This document shows, in pieces, positions 62,101 to 64,000 of a stretch of 64,000 nt of DNA (positions are counted from its first letter, which is position 1; every line of letters begins with the position of its first letter). The stretch is from Aurantibacter crassamenti. GTDB taxonomy: Bacteria > Bacteroidota > Bacteroidia > Flavobacteriales > Flavobacteriaceae. Where the stretch lies: NCBI RefSeq assembly GCF_016811105.1, contig NZ_JAFBGM010000001.1, forward strand, positions 2,755,621-2,819,620, given 5' to 3'. The position numbers and the translations under genes are program-made. The notes below the pieces were generated by a model. That model was not told where the DNA came from, did no database searches, and worked only from the letters and a program-made list of their open reading frames with translations.

Positions 62101-64000
62101 GTATCATTCAGTGTTGCATCACCTGCGACTCCACCATTTTTACCATTGATTGGATTCCCTGAGAAATCGTCATCAACAGCGTCTATTGGGGCTGCATCTA
62201 CAATCACTACGATGGTCGCAGAATCACAATTGGTAGCATTTAGATTTTCACAAATATTGTAAGTCAAAGTATAGATTCCAGCAGGAGTATTTGATGGTAC
62301 AATTAAAGAACCATCTGTATTTATACTTACGCCTGTTAATCCATCATTATCTGTAATAGTAATATTGATATCATTATCATCAACCGGAGCACCATTCAAG
62401 GTATCATTTGTAGTTACATCACCTGCAGTTCCCCCATCTTTTCCATTTACAGACGTAAGATCTGTAGGTGTGTCATCATTATTTGCAACAATAGGAGCAG
62501 CTTCCACAACTATGGTAGCAGTACCCGTATCACAGTTTGTAGTATTTAGTTTTTCACAAATACTGTAGACCAGATCATAGGATCCAGCAGTTGTTCCTGC
62601 AGGTACAGAAATCGTACCATCGGTTGCAATAGTTACTCCTGTTAATCCGTCAATATCGGTTATGGTAATATTGATGTCATTGTCATCAACAGCGACTCCA
62701 TTTAAGGTGTCATTAATCGTTACATCACCTGCATCACCACCAGTAAACCCGTTTACGGCAGTAAGTTCAGTAGGAGTTGCATCATCATTTACCACAATGG
62801 AAGCAGCCTCAACCACAACTGTTGCAATAGCTGTATCGCAATTTGTAGGATTTAATTTTTCACAAATTTGATATACAATATCATAGGACCCGGCAGGAGT
62901 TTCTGCAGGAACAGAAAGTATACCGTCTGCAGCAATTGTTACCCCTGTTAATCCGTCAATATCAGTAATGGTAATATTGATTTCATTGTCATCAACAGCG
63001 ACTCCATTTAAGGTATCGTTTGTGGTAACATCACCAGCATCTCCTCCTATGAAACCATTAACACTTGTCAAATCAGCAGGTGTTGCATCATCAATAGAAT
63101 GGATTGATGCAGGCTCAACGGTAATTGAAACGGTTGAGGTATCACAATTTGCAGTATTCAACTTTTCACAGATAGTATATTCAATATCGTAAGTTCCGGC
63201 AGCCGTTCCTGAAGGAATAGTAACATTACCATCGGTACCAACAGTAGCTCCGATAGTATTGGTTAATCCGTCTAATGTTATGTTGATATCATTGTCATCA
63301 ACCGCTACTCCATTAAGAGTGTCGTTTGAAGTTATATCTCCGACAATTCCGCCGACATATCCATTTATACCTGTAAAATTGTCTTTTACGCCATCAATAG
63401 GAGCAGCAGCAACTACAATTGTAACAATAGCCGTATCACAATTGGAAGTATTTAATTTTTCACAAATACTATACTCTACATCATAAGAACCAGCAGTGGT
63501 TCCTGCAGGTACGGTTATGGTACCATCAGTTGCAATGGTCACGCCTGTTAATCCGTCAATATCAGTAATGGTAATATTGATGTCGTTGTCATCAACAGCG
63601 ACACCATTTAAGGTATCATTAATCGTTACATCACCCGCATCACCACCTGTAAATCCGTTCACAGGACTAGCGGAGAAGTCATCGGCCACAGCAACAATAG
63701 GAGCAGCTGAAACTACGATTGTAGCAATAGCCGTATCACAATTGGAAGTATTTAATTTTTCACAAATACTATACTCCACATCATAAGACCCAGCAGTAGT
63801 TCCTGCAGGTACGGTTATGGTACCATCAGTAGCAATGGTTACACCTGTTAATCCGTCAATGTCAGTGATGGTAATATTGATATCATTGTCATCAACAGCA
63901 ACACCATTTAAAGTATCATTGATGGTTACATCTCCGGCATCGCCACCTGTAAATCCGTTCACAGGACTTCCTGAGAAATCATCCGCAACAGCAACAATAG
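56163..64000 (-). CDS. Giant T9SS type-B cell-surface repeat protein, 5' end outside window
   Basis: The reading frame is open through the right edge (an apparent start near 63962 is an internal GTG codon), so more than 2600 residues are seen. From N to C: 23 visible repeats of about 100 residues (57109-64000), each with NGxxGGxAGDVTxNDTLNG, a G-T-Y-x-x-x-Y strand and the Cys pair ICENLNPTNCD; then thrombospondin-type-3 calcium repeats rich in D-x-D-x-D-G (56460-57100, such as DTDGDGIDDGQEV); then a CHU_C/gliding-associated sorting domain (56163-56457, VEIYNRWGVKVFETQGYDN) used by T9SS with PorV/SprA. Repeats look like Ig/cadherin-like beta sandwiches, probably adhesive. Linkage to the polysaccharide locus is positional only. 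Confidence 0.88.
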   Translation of the reverse strand, partial: IVAVADDFSGSPVNGFTGGDAGDVTINDTLNGVAVDDNDINITITDIDGLTGVTIATDGTITVPAGTTAGSYDVEYSICEKLNTSNCDTAIATIVVSAAPIVAVADDFSASPVNGFTGGDAGDVTINDTLNGVAVDDNDINITITDIDGLTGVTIATDGTITVPAGTTAGSYDVEYSICEKLNTSNCDTAIVTIVVAAAPIDGVKDNFTGINGYVGGIVGDITSNDTLNGVAVDDNDINITLDGLTNTIGATVGTDGNVTIPSGTAAGTYDIEYTICEKLNTANCDTSTVSITVEPASIHSIDDATPADLTSVNGFIGGDAGDVTTNDTLNGVAVDDNEINITITDIDGLTGVTIAADGILSVPAETPAGSYDIVYQICEKLNPTNCDTAIATVVVEAASIVVNDDATPTELTAVNGFTGGDAGDVTINDTLNGVAVDDNDINITITDIDGLTGVTIATDGTISVPAGTTAGSYDLVYSICEKLNTTNCDTGTATIVVEAAPIVANNDDTPTDLTSVNGKDGGTAGDVTTNDTLNGAPVDDNDINITITDNDGLTGVSINTDGSLIVPSNTPAGIYTLTYNICENLNATNCDSATIVVIVDAAPIDAVDDDFSGNPINGKNGGVAGDATLNDTLNGVAVLDNEITMSVTDNDGLTGITLNADGSFNVPTNSAAGTYTVVYRICENLNPTNCDSASAIIVVEAAAIVANDDDLSGSPINGKIGGVAGDVTTNDTLNGVAVNDNDIAITVTDTDGLNGVNIGPNGNITIPANSPAGTYNIVYNICENLNPTNCDSGTTTIIVEAAVIDAVDDDFSANPINGKTGGNAGDITTNDTLNGVAVNDGDITITLTDNDGLSGANIGTNGAINVPSNSPAGTYTLTYNICENLNPANCDSATVIVVVTASPIDAVDDDFSGNPINGKTGGTAGDITINDTLNGVAVVDGEITISLTDADGLNGATINTDGSVTVPSGTPAGTYTIGYSICENLNPGNCDAATAIVVVTAAAIDAVNDDFSGNPVNSQDGGAVGDVTTNDTLDGISVVDGDIVITITDNGGLSGISVDADGTLTVPQNTAANTYTVTYNICEKINPSNCDTATVTVLVQPAVLGATDDDFTGNPVNGLEGGIAGDVTANDTLNGQPVDDGDIFISDNGGLTNASIDNDGNFIVPPNTPAGTYTVVYTICENLNPTNCDSATITILVTAAVIDAVNDDFSGTPVNGFDGGTTATVYTNDELNGVAFASTSVIPSIVNDGGITGITINTDGTLEIPQNFTAGSYTVTYQICEALNTANCDTATVVVVISAPVIDAVDDDFSATTVNGNFGGSAGSVLGNDTLNGVPVDPADVTTTLDTDGGSGATIGTNGSINIPSGTAAGTYTITYTICELTNPGNCDSASAIIEIGAGNINAIDDDFSATTLNGFDGGTAGNVITNDELDTNPVLASEVNIVVTDDGRITGVSIDVNGDITVPAGTEAGTYSVVYQICEKLNPGNCDNAVVTIVVTPPVIDAVDNDLSASPVNGYTGGTTTSVFDNDTLNNAAFANSDVTATITANGGLNGVTINPDGTIDIPQNTIAGAYTITYNICEVLNPTNCDAAAIDIVVSAAIITAVVDDFSTNEVSGQNGGIAGDVTVNDLLNGNPVDDNEIDINMDDNGGLFGVAINNNGAIIVPSDSPEGTYTLTYTICENLNAGNCSTTTATIVVGAATLDAVTDDLSGTPVDGKTGGVAGDLTANDMLNGNPVDDNDINISLTDNGGISGALINNDGTLVIPPNTPAGNYNLTYSICEDLNPTNCDSATVNVVVAQATLVANVDDFSGTPINGQDGGIAGDATANDLLNGNPVNDADLSITLTDNGGISGASINANGTVAVPPSTPAGTYTLAYSICENLNPTNCEAANITITVAEGSLVANDDDFNATPVNGKDGGIAGDATTNDLLNGVAVDDADVILSIADNGGMSGVAINNDGSVVVPPNTPAGTYTLVYSICENLNPTNCETASIDVTVNQAVIEANADDLSANPVNGKDGGIAGDVTINDELNGVAVIDSEINITVADNDGLNGVGINPDGTIVIPANTPVGNYDVTYSICENLNPTNCSSAIFTVVVEAALIEATVDDFSAIPVNGIDGGIAGDVTANDNLNNTPVNDADINITLTDNGGLNGVSIENDGNIVIPSNTPAGTYVLTYSICENLNPGNCDTTSVTIEVGIAPIDAVADDFSSTPVNGVSGGIAGDVTTNDTLNGTPVNDTDINITLDDNDGLVGLAINSDGTISVPSNATEGTYVISYTVCENLNPTNCDSTTATVVVDNCISIATNDCDGDGLTNGEEDALGTDPENGDTDGDGIDDGQEVNVDGTDPLDSCDSIGGTPPNEITCDTDGDRIQDDQELIDGTDPLDDCDSIGGTPLDTTDCDQDGLTNAEEASLGTDPFNSDSDGDGISDGEEFNDNTNPLDDCDSDGGTPLPESDCDNDGLSTADEEALGTDPDNDDTDGDGIIDGQEVTDQTSPLDGCDSIGGTPPNGVACDIEIVSDLVSPDLNEGAFSIRFIDQFPDNTVEIYNRWGVKVFETQGYDNEANAFKGVSNGRATVNINEELPVGVYFYIIKYLNNSKVKSKSGYLYINR
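57109..64000 (-). repeat. Tandem ~300-bp coding repeats, 23 units visible
   Basis: Unit length is about 294-306 bp, in frame, over 6.9 kb and continuing beyond the window. Units near the right edge are nearly identical at protein level (first, second and fifth visible units), while those towards 57 kb have diverged. The copy number may vary among strains and may be collapsed or expanded in short-read assemblies. Confidence 0.92.

Noticed and set aside
57184..63786. Regularly spaced plus-strand open frames of 60-195 codons opposite the repeat array
   Set aside because: They recur with the ~300-bp repeat period and are the antisense of the repeats; the translations are low-complexity Ser/Pro-rich with no known domain.
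63962..64000. Start codon of the giant repeat protein near 63962
   Set aside because: The codon is a GTG inside a repeat (the Val of the usual P-V-N-G junction) and the frame stays open to the window edge, so the gene is partial.
57109..64000. CRISPR-like or mobile repeat array
   Set aside because: The repeats are ~300 bp, contiguous, in frame and coding; there are no short repeats with unique spacers and no cas genes.

Overview
The window is AT-rich and fits a marine Flavobacteriia/Bacteroidota genome. The evidence is lipoproteins starting Cys-Ser-Lys-Asp, type IX secretion (T9SS) C-terminal sorting domains of both kinds (Por_Secre_tail and CHU_C/gliding type), CBM6, malectin and FG-GAP secreted proteins, several matches to the Bacteroidota promoter box TAnnTTTG, and an intact Wzx/Wzy-type surface-polysaccharide locus. 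No rRNA, tRNA, CRISPR, phage or insertion sequence was seen.

Layout. (1) 1-18235, minus strand: a biosynthesis block reading leftwards from a CapA-like protein through an ATP-grasp ligase, Wzy polymerase, GT4, MurA paralogue, Wzx flippase, MurB paralogue, another glycosyltransferase, GDP-L-fucose synthesis (gmd, fcl), a PglC-like initiating phosphoglycosyl transferase, GT2, a second ATP-grasp, a HAD phosphatase, two FemAB/GNAT-fold transferases and a partial MBOAT acyltransferase. (2) 18489-23734, plus strand: four glycosyltransferases separated by long AT-rich spacers. (3) 23918-28660, minus strand: two lipoproteins with different N-terminal domains but one shared, unrecognised ~335-residue C-terminal domain. 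(4) 29577-34359, minus strand: nucleotide-sugar genes for UDP-GlcA, UDP-GalA and UDP-GalNAcA. (5) 34786-41107, plus strand: aminotransferase, membrane UDP-GlcNAc 4,6-dehydratase, Wza-like export lipoprotein and Wzc-like tyrosine autokinase, closed by a clear terminator. (6) 41381-55102, plus strand: two giant paralogous secreted proteins with sorbosone-dehydrogenase-like propellers. (7) 55130-55870, minus strand: a CpsB-type PHP tyrosine phosphatase. (8) 56163-64000, minus strand, open at the right edge: a giant T9SS type-B protein with 23 visible ~100-residue repeats and thrombospondin-type-3 calcium repeats.

Taken together (inference): a repeat unit begun by the PglC-like transferase, probably on a 4-amino-4,6-dideoxy-GlcNAc-type sugar, and containing fucose and uronic acids, is built by about eight glycosyltransferases, flipped by Wzx, polymerised by Wzy and exported by Wza/Wzc under CpsB control. 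The most unusual part is the pairing of MurA and MurB paralogues with two ATP-grasp ligases and two FemAB-like proteins, the enzyme types that elsewhere build the lactyl-sugar-peptide part of peptidoglycan. This suggests a lactyl (muramic-like) and possibly aminoacylated exopolysaccharide. The twin lipoproteins with the shared C-terminal domain are the best candidates for an undescribed enzyme acting on this polymer.

Several start codons were moved from the longest open frame to the first plausible ATG where the longest frame began with TTG; these are noted in the entries.
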